Shown here: piece after piece, positions 34,392-42,532 of the stretch
Layout of the letters: each line of letters opens with the position of its first letter
Position numbering within the stretch: position 1 is the first letter of the stretch
Assembly: GCF_001462455.1 (NCBI RefSeq)
Contig: NZ_LNTD01000086.1
Coordinates: 62,001-126,000 of the forward strand
From: Cellulomonas sp. B6
Lineage (GTDB): Bacteria; Actinomycetota; Actinomycetes; Actinomycetales; Cellulomonadaceae
Length of the DNA: 64,000 nucleotides
Direction of reading: 5' to 3'
Translations under genes and position numbers: made by a program
The notes under the pieces: model-generated
The model's input: only the letters and a program-made list of their open reading frames with translations
Told to the model about the DNA's origin: nothing
The model's database searches: none

Positions 34392-34408
34392 GCCGCCGAT
34401 CCTCGCGG

Positions 34409-34690
34409 TCAGTCCTCGAGGCCCAGCGAGAACGCCTCCTCGAGGTCGTGGCGCGAGTAGGCGCGGAACGCGATGTAGGTCTGCGTGCGCAGCACGCCCT
34501 CGACCTTGCTCACCTTGTCGGCGATGACGTCGGCGAGGCTGTCGTGCTCGCGCACGCGGACCATCGCGATGAGGTCCACCTCGCCCGTGACGGAGTACAC
34601 CTCGCTCACGCCCTCGATCTCGGCGGTCGCGGCGGCGACCTCGGGGATGCGGGCGGCGTCGCAGTCGATGAGGACGATGGCGGTCAGCAT
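34409..34690 (-). CDS. Lrp/AsnC ligand-binding (RAM) domain protein
   Basis: 93 residues made only of the RAM/ACT-like ligand-binding domain of Lrp/AsnC regulators (MLTAIVLIDCDAARIPEVAA, VSEVYSVTGEVDLIAMVRV, VEGVLRTQTYIAFRAYS). There is no DNA-binding helix-turn-helix, so it probably binds an amino acid or modulates another protein. It begins 7 nt after the exonuclease stop on the same strand, suggesting coupled translation. It is convergent with trpD, making tryptophan or another amino acid a conceivable effector, though nothing proves it. Confidence 0.88.
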   Translation of the reverse strand: MLTAIVLIDCDAARIPEVAAATAEIEGVSEVYSVTGEVDLIAMVRVREHDSLADVIADKVSKVEGVLRTQTYIAFRAYSRHDLEEAFSLGLED

Positions 34691-34697
34691 GCCGCCA

Positions 34698-36521
34698 TCA
34701 TGCCGTGCGCCGCGTGCCGGGCGCTGCCGTCCCCACGGTGTCGTCCAGCAAGGGGGCACCGGGAGCGGCCAGCGCGACCGAGACCGCCGCCGCCGCGTCC
34801 CGGACGGCCTGCGCGGACAGCACGGGCGAGGACCACTCGCCGTCGAGCTCGACGAGGCGGACGCCCGGCTGGTCGAGCCACGCGAGGAGCAGGTCCGTCT
34901 CCTCGGGGTGGGCCGCGGTGGCGGGCAGCGGCGGGGCCGCCACGTGCTCGCCGCCGGCCCGCAGGCTCGCGACGACGGGACGCGGGTCGGTCGTGCGGGG
35001 CACGACGGCCGTGCCGGCGAGGCGGCCGTACCGGACGAGGACGAGCTCCCACCCGCCCTCCTCGGTCCGCCGCGCGGCGACGAGCTCGCGGCACGCGGCC
35101 GCCCGCGCGTGCCGCTGCGCGCGTGCGGCGCCCCGCACGAACGCGGTCATGCGGTCGCGGACCGCTGCCGCCTCCTCGAACCGCTCCTGGACGACCAGCG
35201 TCCGGATGCGCGCGGCGTGCGCGTGGACGACGTCACGGGGGTCGCCGGCCATGGCACGACGCACGGCGGCCGACACGGGCGCGTACGCCTCGACGTCCTG
35301 ACCGCCGGTGCAGGGTGCGCCGCAGCGCCCTACCTCGGCGAGCACGCACGCGGCTGCCCCGGAGGGCGCGACCGCCGGCAGGCGTCCGGTGCACTGCCGC
35401 ACCGGGAACGTCGCGTGCAGCGCCTCGACCGCCTGCTGCGCGAGCGAGCGCGACGCGAACGGGCCGATGTGCGCGGTGCCGGAGCGCACGTCGCGCACCA
35501 CGGACAGCCGGGGGTACGGCTCGTCGGTCAGGCGCACCCACGGCATGCGCTCGGGCGCGCGCGACCGGCGGTTGTACCGGGGTGCGTGCTCGGCGATGAG
35601 TCGCAGCTCGCGCACGCGCGCCTCGAGGGGAGAGGCGCACACCACCGGGTCGACGCGCTCGGCGAGCCGCACCATCTCCGTCATGCGGCCGCGCTTCTCC
35701 GCCGACGTGAAGTAGCTGCGCACGCGGCGGCGCAGCGACCTCGTCGACACGCCGACGTAGAGCACCTCGTCGCCCGGTCCGCGGAACAGGTACACGCCCG
35801 GCGCGTCGGGCAGGCCGTCGGCGAGAGTGCGGCGGCGGCGCACGTCGCCCGGGACGGGGTCGGCGGCGGTCGCGAGGTCCTCGAGGTGGGTCACGCCCCA
35901 CGGTGCGAGCCGTCCCAGCAGCGCGTGCAGGACGTCGACGGTGGCGCGCGCGTCGGACAGGGCCCGGTGGTTGGGCGTCACCTGCGCGCCGAAGAGCGCC
36001 GCGAGCGTGCCGAGCTTGTGGTTCGGCGCCTCGTCGCGCGGCACGACGCGCCGCGCGAGCCGCACGGTGTCGACCACCTGGAAGCCGGGCCACGGGTGGT
36101 CGAGCCGGGCGGCGGCGGCGCGTAGGAACCCGACGTCGAACGGTGCGTTGTGCGCCACCAGGACGCTCCCGCGGGCGAACTCCAGGAACCCGGGCAGCAC
36201 CTGCGCGATGGTCGGCGCGCCGATCAGCATCGACGTCGTGATGCCCGTGAGCACCTGGATGTAGGGGGGCACCGGACCGCCGGGGTCGACGAGGGTCTGG
36301 AACTCCCCGAGCACCTCGCCGCCCCGCACCTTGACCGCGCCGATCTCGGTGATCGAGTCCTCGGCCGCGCGGCCGCCGGTCGTCTCGAGGTCGACGACGA
36401 CGAACGTCACGTCCTGCAGCGGCGTCCCGAGCTCGTCGAGGCCGAGCTGCACCGGGCGGGCTCCCGGCACCGGGGCGGTCGCGACGGGTTCCGCGGGACG
36501 CAGTCGCCGTGTCGTGGACAT
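34698..36521 (-). CDS. DEDD 3'-5' exonuclease fused to a UvrC-like GIY-YIG domain
   Basis: 607 residues. An N-terminal DnaQ/polymerase-epsilon-like exonuclease shows ExoI (FVVVDLETTGG near residue 46), ExoII (VLVAHNAPFDVGFL near 125) and ExoIII (NHRALSDARATVDVL near 200). A GIY-YIG nuclease domain follows with DAPGVYLFRGPGDEVLYVGVS near 265 and a UvrB-interaction-like helix pair (EERF-type QERFEEAAAVRDRM) near 455; a conserved cysteine cluster region (CVLAEVGRCGAPCTG) is near 410. Equivalent to M. tuberculosis Rv2191, probably in DNA repair. The TACCGT box 7 nt from ATG 36521 supports this start. Confidence 0.9.
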   Translation of the reverse strand: MSTTRRLRPAEPVATAPVPGARPVQLGLDELGTPLQDVTFVVVDLETTGGRAAEDSITEIGAVKVRGGEVLGEFQTLVDPGGPVPPYIQVLTGITTSMLIGAPTIAQVLPGFLEFARGSVLVAHNAPFDVGFLRAAAARLDHPWPGFQVVDTVRLARRVVPRDEAPNHKLGTLAALFGAQVTPNHRALSDARATVDVLHALLGRLAPWGVTHLEDLATAADPVPGDVRRRRTLADGLPDAPGVYLFRGPGDEVLYVGVSTRSLRRRVRSYFTSAEKRGRMTEMVRLAERVDPVVCASPLEARVRELRLIAEHAPRYNRRSRAPERMPWVRLTDEPYPRLSVVRDVRSGTAHIGPFASRSLAQQAVEALHATFPVRQCTGRLPAVAPSGAAACVLAEVGRCGAPCTGGQDVEAYAPVSAAVRRAMAGDPRDVVHAHAARIRTLVVQERFEEAAAVRDRMTAFVRGAARAQRHARAAACRELVAARRTEEGGWELVLVRYGRLAGTAVVPRTTDPRPVVASLRAGGEHVAAPPLPATAAHPEETDLLLAWLDQPGVRLVELDGEWSSPVLSAQAVRDAAAAVSVALAAPGAPLLDDTVGTAAPGTRRTA

Positions 36522-36528
36522 GCCCGCG

Positions 36529-36534
36529 ACGGTA
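36529..36534 (-). promoter_or_regulatory. -10 box TACCGT for the exonuclease gene
   Basis: TACCGT on the minus strand, 7 nt before ATG 36521. Confidence 0.6.
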
Positions 36535-36553
36535 CCGGCGGGATCCGACACGG

Positions 36554-36587
36554 CCGTGGTCGGCCCCGGTGGCGGGGCCGACCACGG
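36554..36587 (-). terminator. Terminator of the acyl-CoA ligase gene
   Basis: Perfect 14-bp stem CCGTGGTCGGCCCC around a 6-nt loop, just after the ligase stop and before the exonuclease promoter. Confidence 0.85.
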
Positions 36588-36592
36588 CTGCG

Positions 36593-38398
36593 TCAGTGGT
36601 GCTGCTCGTCGGCGTACAGCGCCTCGACGTCGGCGGCGAAGTCCTTGAGCACCTCGTTGCGGCGCACGCTCAGCTTGGGCGTGAGGTAGCCGTCCGCGAT
36701 CGTGAGGTCCCGGTCGAGGATGCGGTAGCGGCGGATCGACTCGGCACGGGACACGGCCTTGTTGGTGCGCTCGACCGCACGGTCGAGCGAGGCCAGCACG
36801 TCGGGGTCCTTGGCCGCCTCCTCGAGCGTCATGGCGGGCTTGCCGTGCGCCGTCAGCCAGCCGGGCACGCCCTCGGGGTCGAGCGTGATCAGCGCACCGA
36901 TGAACGGTCGCTGGTCGCCCACGACGACGACCTGGCTCACGAGCGGGTGGCCGCGCAGCCGGTCCTCGAGGACGTTGGGGGCGACGTTCTTGCCGCCGGC
37001 CGTGACGATGATCTCCTTCTTGCGGCCGGTGATCCGCAGGAACCCCTCGTCGTCGATCGTGCCCAGGTCGCCCGTGCGGAACCAGCCGTCGTGCACGGCC
37101 TCGTCGGTGGCCTGCGGGTTGTCGTGGTACCCCCGGAAGACCTGGACGCCCTTGATCTCGACCTCGCCGTCGGCCGCGATGCGCAGCGCGGTCCCGGGCA
37201 GCGCGGGGCCCACGGTGCCGATCTTGGTGCGCTCGGGCAGGTTGACCGTCGCGGGCGCGGTCGTCTCCGTCAGGCCGTAGCCCTCGAGCACGCGGATGCC
37301 GGCGCCGCGGTAGAAGTGACCGAGGCGCTCGCCGAGCGGCGCGCCGCCCGAGATCGCCCACTCGACCTGCCCGCCCAGCACCTTGCGGAGCTTGGACAGC
37401 ACCAGGACGTCGGCGACCTTGTGCTGCAGCCGCAGCCACGGGCTCGGCCCGTTCGGCGTGTCGAGCGCGCGCGAGTAGACGATCGACGTCTTCGCGGCGC
37501 GCTGGAAGATCCCGCCCTTGCCGCCCGCCGCGGCCTTCTGCTCGGCCGAGTTGTAGACCTTCTCGAACACGCGCGGCACGGACAGGATGAACGTGGGACG
37601 GAACGAGCCGATGCCCTCGACCAGCGTCTTGGTGTCAGGCCAGTGCCCGAGCACCGCGCCCGCCGGGATCGTCAGGACGTGCACGAACCGCGCGAACACG
37701 TGCGCGAGCGGCATGAACAGCAGCGTGCGCGCGTTCGGGGACTGGACGACGACGTTGAGCTTCTCGACCGAGTTGGTGGTCAGGACCGAGAAGTTGCCGT
37801 GCGTCAGCTCGACACCCTTGGGGCGGCCGGTCGTGCCCGACGTGTAGATGATCGTCGCGACGTCGTCGCGGGCCGCGAGCGTGCGCCGCCGCGCGATCTC
37901 GGCGTCCTCGACGTCACGTCCCGCCGCCACGAGCGTGGTGATCGCGCCGTCGTCCAGCACGAGGACCTCGCGCAGGGACGGGGCCTGGTCGGCCACCTCG
38001 GCGACGACGGCGGCGTGCGCGGGGGTCTCGACGACCAGGAGGCTCACGTCGGAGTCCGACAGGATCCACGCGACCTGCTCGGCCGACGAGGTCTCGTACA
38101 GCGGCACGGGGACGGCGCCGGCCGCCCACGTCGCCCAGTCGAGCAGCGACCACTCGTAGCGCGTGCGGGACATGATGCCCACGCGGTCGCCGGGCTGGAC
38201 GCCGCGCGCGACCAGACCCTTGGCGGCGGCGAGGATCTCGGCCTCGTACTCGCGCGCGGTCAGCGGCTCCCAGGTGCCCTCGCTCCACCGTTCCACGAGG
38301 ACCTTGTCGGGCGTGGAGCGCACCCGAGCCGCGAGCAGGTCGTTGAGGTTCTCGGAGGCCGGGACCTCGACGAGGAGCGGGCTGTGGGACTCGTCCAT
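36593..38398 (-). CDS. Long-chain acyl-CoA ligase (AMP-forming, FadD15-like)
   Basis: 601 residues. ATP-dependent activation of a fatty acid to its acyl-CoA through an acyl-AMP. Motifs: the P-loop-like TIIYTSGTTGRPKGVELTHG near residue 185, VLEGYGLTETTAPATV near 365, GWFRTGDLGTIDDEGFLRIT near 435 and GRKKEIIVTAGGKNVAPNVLE near 457. The protein begins with a short lead (LLVEVPASENLNDLL) typical of FadD15-like enzymes. A TGGAGT ribosome binding site lies 5-10 nt from the ATG. Monocistronic by position, facing away from glk. Confidence 0.93.
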   Translation of the reverse strand: MDESHSPLLVEVPASENLNDLLAARVRSTPDKVLVERWSEGTWEPLTAREYEAEILAAAKGLVARGVQPGDRVGIMSRTRYEWSLLDWATWAAGAVPVPLYETSSAEQVAWILSDSDVSLLVVETPAHAAVVAEVADQAPSLREVLVLDDGAITTLVAAGRDVEDAEIARRRTLAARDDVATIIYTSGTTGRPKGVELTHGNFSVLTTNSVEKLNVVVQSPNARTLLFMPLAHVFARFVHVLTIPAGAVLGHWPDTKTLVEGIGSFRPTFILSVPRVFEKVYNSAEQKAAAGGKGGIFQRAAKTSIVYSRALDTPNGPSPWLRLQHKVADVLVLSKLRKVLGGQVEWAISGGAPLGERLGHFYRGAGIRVLEGYGLTETTAPATVNLPERTKIGTVGPALPGTALRIAADGEVEIKGVQVFRGYHDNPQATDEAVHDGWFRTGDLGTIDDEGFLRITGRKKEIIVTAGGKNVAPNVLEDRLRGHPLVSQVVVVGDQRPFIGALITLDPEGVPGWLTAHGKPAMTLEEAAKDPDVLASLDRAVERTNKAVSRAESIRRYRILDRDLTIADGYLTPKLSVRRNEVLKDFAADVEALYADEQHH

Positions 38399-38631
38399 GC
38401 TGACTCCAGTGGCAGGGGGGCGAAGTGTGCCACGAGGATACGGGACGTCCGCCCCTGGTCACGGGCCCCGTGCGGGTGGTGTCGCGTGGTCGCGCGACCG
38501 CGCCGGCGGCGCGTGCACGCCTCGGCGCGGCGGGGCGGCCGTGGACGCGCTCCCGCCACCCTCGCGGTGCCAGTAGCGTGGGGGGCTGCGCGAGCGACGC
38601 GCACGGGCGAGGAGCAGGAGCGGACCAGGAC

Positions 38632-39579
38632 ATGCACGCCATCGGGGTCGACATCGGCGGGACGAAGATCGCGGCGGGCGTGGTCGACGAGGAGGGCACG
38701 ATCCTGGCCCAGACGCGTCGCGACACCGACCCGGACGACGTCGCGAGCATCGACGCCGCGATCGCCGACGTCTACCGCGAGCTGTCCGCGTCCTACGAGG
38801 TCAAGGACGTCGGGCTCGCCGCGGCGGGGTTCGTCGCCGCCGACCGCTCGGGCGTGCTGTTCGCCCCGAACATCGCGTGGCGCGAGTACCCGCTGCGCGA
38901 CAAGGTCGCCGCGCTCATCGGCGACCCCGACGTGCGGATCGTCGTCGAGAACGACGCCAACGCAGCGGGCTGGGCCGAGTTCCGGTTCGGCGTCGGCCGC
39001 GACGTCGAGGACATGGTCATGCTCACGCTCGGGACGGGCCTGGGCGGCGCGATCGTGATCAACGGTCGCCTCGTGCGCGGCGCGTGGGGCGTCGCGGCCG
39101 AGATCGGGCACATGCGCGTCGTGCCCGGCGGGCACTACTGCGGCTGCGGCCACGAGGGCTGCTGGGAGCAGTACGTGTCGGGCTCGGCGCTCGTGCGGGA
39201 CGCGCAGGCCGTGGCCATCACGCAGCCCGACCGTGCGGCGGGTCTGCTCGAGCGTGCCGGCGGTCGTGCCGACAAGATCACGGGCCCGCTCGTGACGCTC
39301 GCCGCGCAGGAGGGCGACGAGCTCGCGGTCGACCTGCTGCGCGAGGTCGGGCGGTGGGTCGGCGAGGGTGCGGCGAGCGTCGCGGCCCTGCTCGACCCGC
39401 AGATGTTCGTCATCGGCGGGGGTGTCAGCGCGGCGGGCGACCTCGTGCTCGCGCCGGCGCGCAACGCGTTCGCCGAGCAGCTGTCCGCCCGTGGGCACCG
39501 ACCCGAGGCCGCGATCGTGCTCGCCGACATGGGCAACGACGCCGGCATGGTCGGCGCCGCCGACCTGGCACGCGTCTGA
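38632..39579 (+). CDS. glk: ROK-family glucokinase
   Basis: 315 residues. ROK motifs: the ATP-binding GVDIGGTKIAAGVVDEEG at residues 5-22, VVENDANAAGWAEFRFGVG near 105, TLGTGLGGAIVINGRLVRG near 130, and the zinc-binding ROK signature GHYCGCGHEGCWEQYVSG near 165. It phosphorylates glucose with ATP (or polyphosphate in some actinobacteria; the motif does not tell). A -10-like TAGCGT at 38574 would give a 45-nt leader; GGAG-type Shine-Dalgarno elements are weak. Confidence 0.93.
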   Translation: MHAIGVDIGGTKIAAGVVDEEGTILAQTRRDTDPDDVASIDAAIADVYRELSASYEVKDVGLAAAGFVAADRSGVLFAPNIAWREYPLRDKVAALIGDPDVRIVVENDANAAGWAEFRFGVGRDVEDMVMLTLGTGLGGAIVINGRLVRGAWGVAAEIGHMRVVPGGHYCGCGHEGCWEQYVSGSALVRDAQAVAITQPDRAAGLLERAGGRADKITGPLVTLAAQEGDELAVDLLREVGRWVGEGAASVAALLDPQMFVIGGGVSAAGDLVLAPARNAFAEQLSARGHRPEAAIVLADMGNDAGMVGAADLARV

Positions 39580-39594
39580 GCAGGCGCCCGCGCG

Positions 39595-39620
39595 GCGCGC
39601 GGACCTCGTGGGCCGCGCGC
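39595..39620. terminator. Terminator between glk and the downstream convergent gene
   Basis: Stem GCGCGCGG / CCGCGCGC with a 10-nt loop, between convergent stops. Confidence 0.6.
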
Positions 39621-39635
39621 GCTGCGGCGTGCCCG

Positions 39636-40244
39636 TCAGACGACCGCGCCGTCGCCGTCCGACGGCTCGCGGCGGTGCGGCATGCGCCACACGAGCACCG
39701 CGACGGCCACCACGAAGAGGCCGACGGCGGTCCGGACCAGGAGCGCGGGGGCGTCGCGCCACGCCACGACGACGACCAGCAGGAACAGCGGGACGCCGAC
39801 GGCGGCCGTCCAGGCCATCGTGAGCAGCGGGTCGCCGCCCAGCACGGGGCCGGGGTCGGAGGGCACGAAGTGCTCGAGGTCGTCGACCTCGTTCTCCGCG
39901 GCGTCGTACTGCGCGGTCCCGTCCCAGTCGCGGCCAGCGAGCTCGGGCGGCGGCGTGGTGCCCTCGCGAGGGGGCGCCGGTGGGTCGTCGGGCTCGTCCC
40001 GGGGTGCCTGCCGGACCACCCGGGGCGGACGCGTGTCGTCGGCCTGGTCGACGTCGGTGAGCCGCGCGACCAGCGAGGCCCAGACCTCGTCGTCCGACGG
40101 CTCCGGGGCGCTCGGCGAGCCGCCGCGCTCCCCGTCGCGGAGCGCGGGGGAGCGGCCGTCGTCGGGGCCGCGGTCGGTGTGCGGGTCGCCCTGCGCACCC
40201 GTGGCGTCGTCGGCGCCGGCGTCGTCGTCGGGACGTGCGTCCAT
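39636..40244 (-). CDS. Hypothetical membrane protein with acidic, disordered N-terminus
   Basis: 202 residues. The first 120 are Asp/Gly/Pro/Arg-rich with low complexity, then WASLVARLTDV and VDDLEHFVPSDPGPVLGGD resemble short conserved actinobacterial motifs. Two membrane helices follow near residues 142-163 (WTAAVGVPLFLLVVVVAW) and 168-188 (LLVRTAVGLFVVAVAVLVW), with a basic C-tail. The DLEHFVPPxPPP motif occurs in many hypothetical actinobacterial membrane proteins. Function unknown. It diverges from plsC and has a TAGAGT box 6 nt before the ATG. Confidence 0.78.
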   Translation of the reverse strand: MDARPDDDAGADDATGAQGDPHTDRGPDDGRSPALRDGERGGSPSAPEPSDDEVWASLVARLTDVDQADDTRPPRVVRQAPRDEPDDPPAPPREGTTPPPELAGRDWDGTAQYDAAENEVDDLEHFVPSDPGPVLGGDPLLTMAWTAAVGVPLFLLVVVVAWRDAPALLVRTAVGLFVVAVAVLVWRMPHRREPSDGDGAVV

Positions 40245-40250
40245 GGGAGC

Positions 40251-40260
40251 ACTCTAGAGT
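40251..40260. promoter_or_regulatory. Palindromic ACTCTAGAGT serving two divergent promoters
   Basis: Read on the minus strand, TAGAGT lies 6 nt before ATG 40244; on the plus strand TAGAGT at 40255-40260 would start a plsC transcript with a leader of about 50 nt. The two -10 boxes overlap face to face, so the promoters would compete for polymerase. Confidence 0.6.
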
Positions 40261-40317
40261 CGGACCCGACGTTCCGGCCTTCCGCGGTCGGCGCCGGACG
40301 GCGAGCGAGGAGACACG

Positions 40318-41115
40318 TTGTTCTACTGGTTGATGAAGCGGGTGTTCGTGGGCCCGCTGCTGCGCCTGGTCTACCGACCCTGGGTGCGCGGTGCGCAGCA
40401 CGTGCCCGCCGAGGGTGGCGCGATCCTCGCGAGCAACCACCTGGCCGTCATCGACTCGTTCTTCCTGCCGCTCGTGCTCGACCGGGAGATCGTGTTCATC
40501 GGCAAGCAGGAGTACTTCACCGGGCGCGGGCTCAAGGGCCGCATGACCGCGGGCTTCATGCGCGGCGTCGGCACCATCCCCGTGGACCGTGGCGGCGGCA
40601 AGGCCGGTGAGGCCGCGCTCCGCACGGGTCTGCGACGCCTCTCGGAGGGCGGGCTGTTCGGCATCTACCCCGAGGGCACGCGCAGCCCCGACGGGCGGCT
40701 GTACCGCGGCAAGACCGGCGTCGCGCGCCTCGCGCTCGAGTCCGGGGCGCCCGTCGTGCCGGTCGCGATGGTCGGCACGGACGTCGCGCAGCCGATGGGG
40801 CGGCGCATCCCGAAGGTCATGCGGATCGGGATCGTCATCGGCGAGCCGCTCGACTTCTCGCGCTACCGCGGGATGGAGAACGACCGCTTCATCCTGCGGT
40901 CGGTGACCGACGAGATCATGTACGCGATCATGAGCCTGTCGGGCCAGGAGTACGTCGACGTGTACGCGGCGACGCAGAAGGCGCGCATCGCCACCGGGCG
41001 GACCGCGTCCGACCCGGCGGCGGAACGGCTGCCGGCGGCGCCGGGCGGTCGCCCCGCTCCCGATGTCCAGGTTCCGGTACCGCCGGAGGACGAGGCCCCG
41101 ACGTCAGTAGGATGA
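40318..41115 (+). CDS. plsC: 1-acyl-sn-glycerol-3-phosphate acyltransferase (PlsC family)
   Basis: 265 residues. Transfers an acyl chain to lysophosphatidate or a related acceptor in phospholipid synthesis, at the membrane face. Motifs: the catalytic block SNHLAVIDSFFLPLVLDR (H-x4-D) near residue 39, FMRGVGTIPVDRGG near 82, GIYPEGTRSPDG near 118, and VPVAMVGTDVAQP near 148. The C-terminal 50 residues are Pro/Ala-rich and variable. TTG 40318, with GGAG about 8 nt upstream, is the start; an internal ATG at 40333 would remove only five residues. Confidence 0.9.
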   Translation: MFYWLMKRVFVGPLLRLVYRPWVRGAQHVPAEGGAILASNHLAVIDSFFLPLVLDREIVFIGKQEYFTGRGLKGRMTAGFMRGVGTIPVDRGGGKAGEAALRTGLRRLSEGGLFGIYPEGTRSPDGRLYRGKTGVARLALESGAPVVPVAMVGTDVAQPMGRRIPKVMRIGIVIGEPLDFSRYRGMENDRFILRSVTDEIMYAIMSLSGQEYVDVYAATQKARIATGRTASDPAAERLPAAPGGRPAPDVQVPVPPEDEAPTSVG

Positions 41116-41144
41116 CGCGGACCCGGACGTGCGCCGGGTCCGCG
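41116..41144 (+). terminator. plsC terminator
   Basis: Stem CGCGGACCCGG / CCGGGTCCGCG with a 7-nt loop, beginning directly after the plsC stop. Confidence 0.8.
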
Positions 41145-41314
41145 TGCGCTGCCGTGAGGTCGCGCACCCGTCGCGACCCGCGCGCCCGCGCGACGCCCGC
41201 CGGAGGACCTCGGTCCCGGCACGGGCTCGTCCGCAGGCTCCACGCTGGGCGCCGGCCGGGTGCGCACCGCGCGCCGCGTGCTTGCCAGTGCTCGACCTAC
41301 GAGAGGTGTTCCCC
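41145..41314 (+). promoter_or_regulatory. Leader of the pfp-aroG operon
   Basis: 170 bp with no convincing gene on either strand. AGAGG about 9 nt before the ATG is the ribosome binding site. I see no clear -10 box or attenuator, so the promoter is undefined. Confidence 0.35.
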
Positions 41315-42532
41315 ATGTCGGTCCGTCGCGTCGCCCTCCTGACCGCCGGCGGTTTCGCTCCCTGCCTGTCGTCCGCCGTGGGTGGGCTCATCGAGCGCTA
41401 CACCGAGATCGCCCCCGAGGTCGAGATCATCGCCTACCAGCACGGCTACCACGGCCTGCTGCTGGGCGAGAGCGTCACGATCACGCCCGAGGTCCGCGCC
41501 AAGGCCGGGGTCCTGCACCGCTTCGGCGGCTCGCCGATCGGCAACTCGCGCGTCAAGCTCACGAACGCCAAGGACTGCGTCAAGCGCGGCCTGGTCGCCG
41601 AGGGTCAGGACCCGCTGCAGGTCGCCGCGGAGCAGCTCAAGGCCGACGGCGTCGACGTGCTCCACACGATCGGCGGCGACGACACCAACACCACCGCAGC
41701 CGACCTGGCCGCGTACCTGCACGAGAACGGCTACGAGCTCACGGTCGTGGGCCTGCCCAAGACGATCGACAACGACGTGGTGCCGATCCGCCAGTCGCTC
41801 GGCGCGTGGACCGCGGCCGAGGAGGCCGCCGGGTTCGCCGCGAACATCATCGGCGAGCACCGCTCGGGCCCGCGCATGCTCATCGTCCACGAGGTCATGG
41901 GCCGGCACTGCGGGTGGCTGACGGCCGCCGCGGCCTCCGAGTACCGCAAGTGGCTCGACACGCAGGAGTGGGTCCCCGGCATCGGCCTGTCGCGCGAGCG
42001 CTGGGACGTGCACGCGGTCTTCCTGCCCGAGCTCGCGCTCGACATCGACGCCGAGGCCGCTCGCCTCAAGACCGTCATGGACTCCCAGGGGAACGTCAAC
42101 ATCTTCCTCTCCGAGGGTGCGGGCATGCACGAGATCGTCGAGCAGCTCGAGGCGGCCGGCGAGACCGTGGAGCGCGACCCGTTCGGCCACGTGAAGCTCG
42201 ACACGATCAACCCGGGCCAGTGGTTCGCCAAGCAGTTCGCGGAGAAGCTCGGCGCCGAGAAGGTCATGGTGCAGAAGTCCGGCTACTACTCGCGTGCCGC
42301 CGCCGCGAACGCCGAGGACCTGCGCCTCATCAAGTCGATGACCGACCTGGCCGTCGAGTGCGCGCTGCGCGGCGAGTCCGGCGTGATCGGCCACGACGAG
42401 GAGAACGAGGACCGCCTGCGCGCGATCGAGTTCCCGCGGATCGCCGGTGGCAAGGCGTTCGACGTCACGCAGGGCTGGTTCGGCGAGCTGCTCGCGGACA
42501 TCGGCCAGCCGCTCGTGCGGGCGAACCACTGA
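41315..42532 (+). CDS. pfp: Pyrophosphate-dependent phosphofructokinase
   Basis: 405 residues. Phosphorylates fructose 6-phosphate. GGDDTNTTAADLA near residue 113 replaces the GGDG of ATP enzymes and PKTIDNDVVPI near 143 replaces PGTIDND; Asp and Lys at these two positions are the recognised mark of pyrophosphate-using enzymes. MGRHCGWLTAAAA near 195 and the substrate-binding LSEGAGMHEI are also typical. It works reversibly in glycolysis and gluconeogenesis. The stop overlaps aroG by one base (TGATG), so phosphoenolpyruvate chemistry and the shikimate entry step are co-expressed. Confidence 0.9.
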   Translation: MSVRRVALLTAGGFAPCLSSAVGGLIERYTEIAPEVEIIAYQHGYHGLLLGESVTITPEVRAKAGVLHRFGGSPIGNSRVKLTNAKDCVKRGLVAEGQDPLQVAAEQLKADGVDVLHTIGGDDTNTTAADLAAYLHENGYELTVVGLPKTIDNDVVPIRQSLGAWTAAEEAAGFAANIIGEHRSGPRMLIVHEVMGRHCGWLTAAAASEYRKWLDTQEWVPGIGLSRERWDVHAVFLPELALDIDAEAARLKTVMDSQGNVNIFLSEGAGMHEIVEQLEAAGETVERDPFGHVKLDTINPGQWFAKQFAEKLGAEKVMVQKSGYYSRAAAANAEDLRLIKSMTDLAVECALRGESGVIGHDEENEDRLRAIEFPRIAGGKAFDVTQGWFGELLADIGQPLVRANH

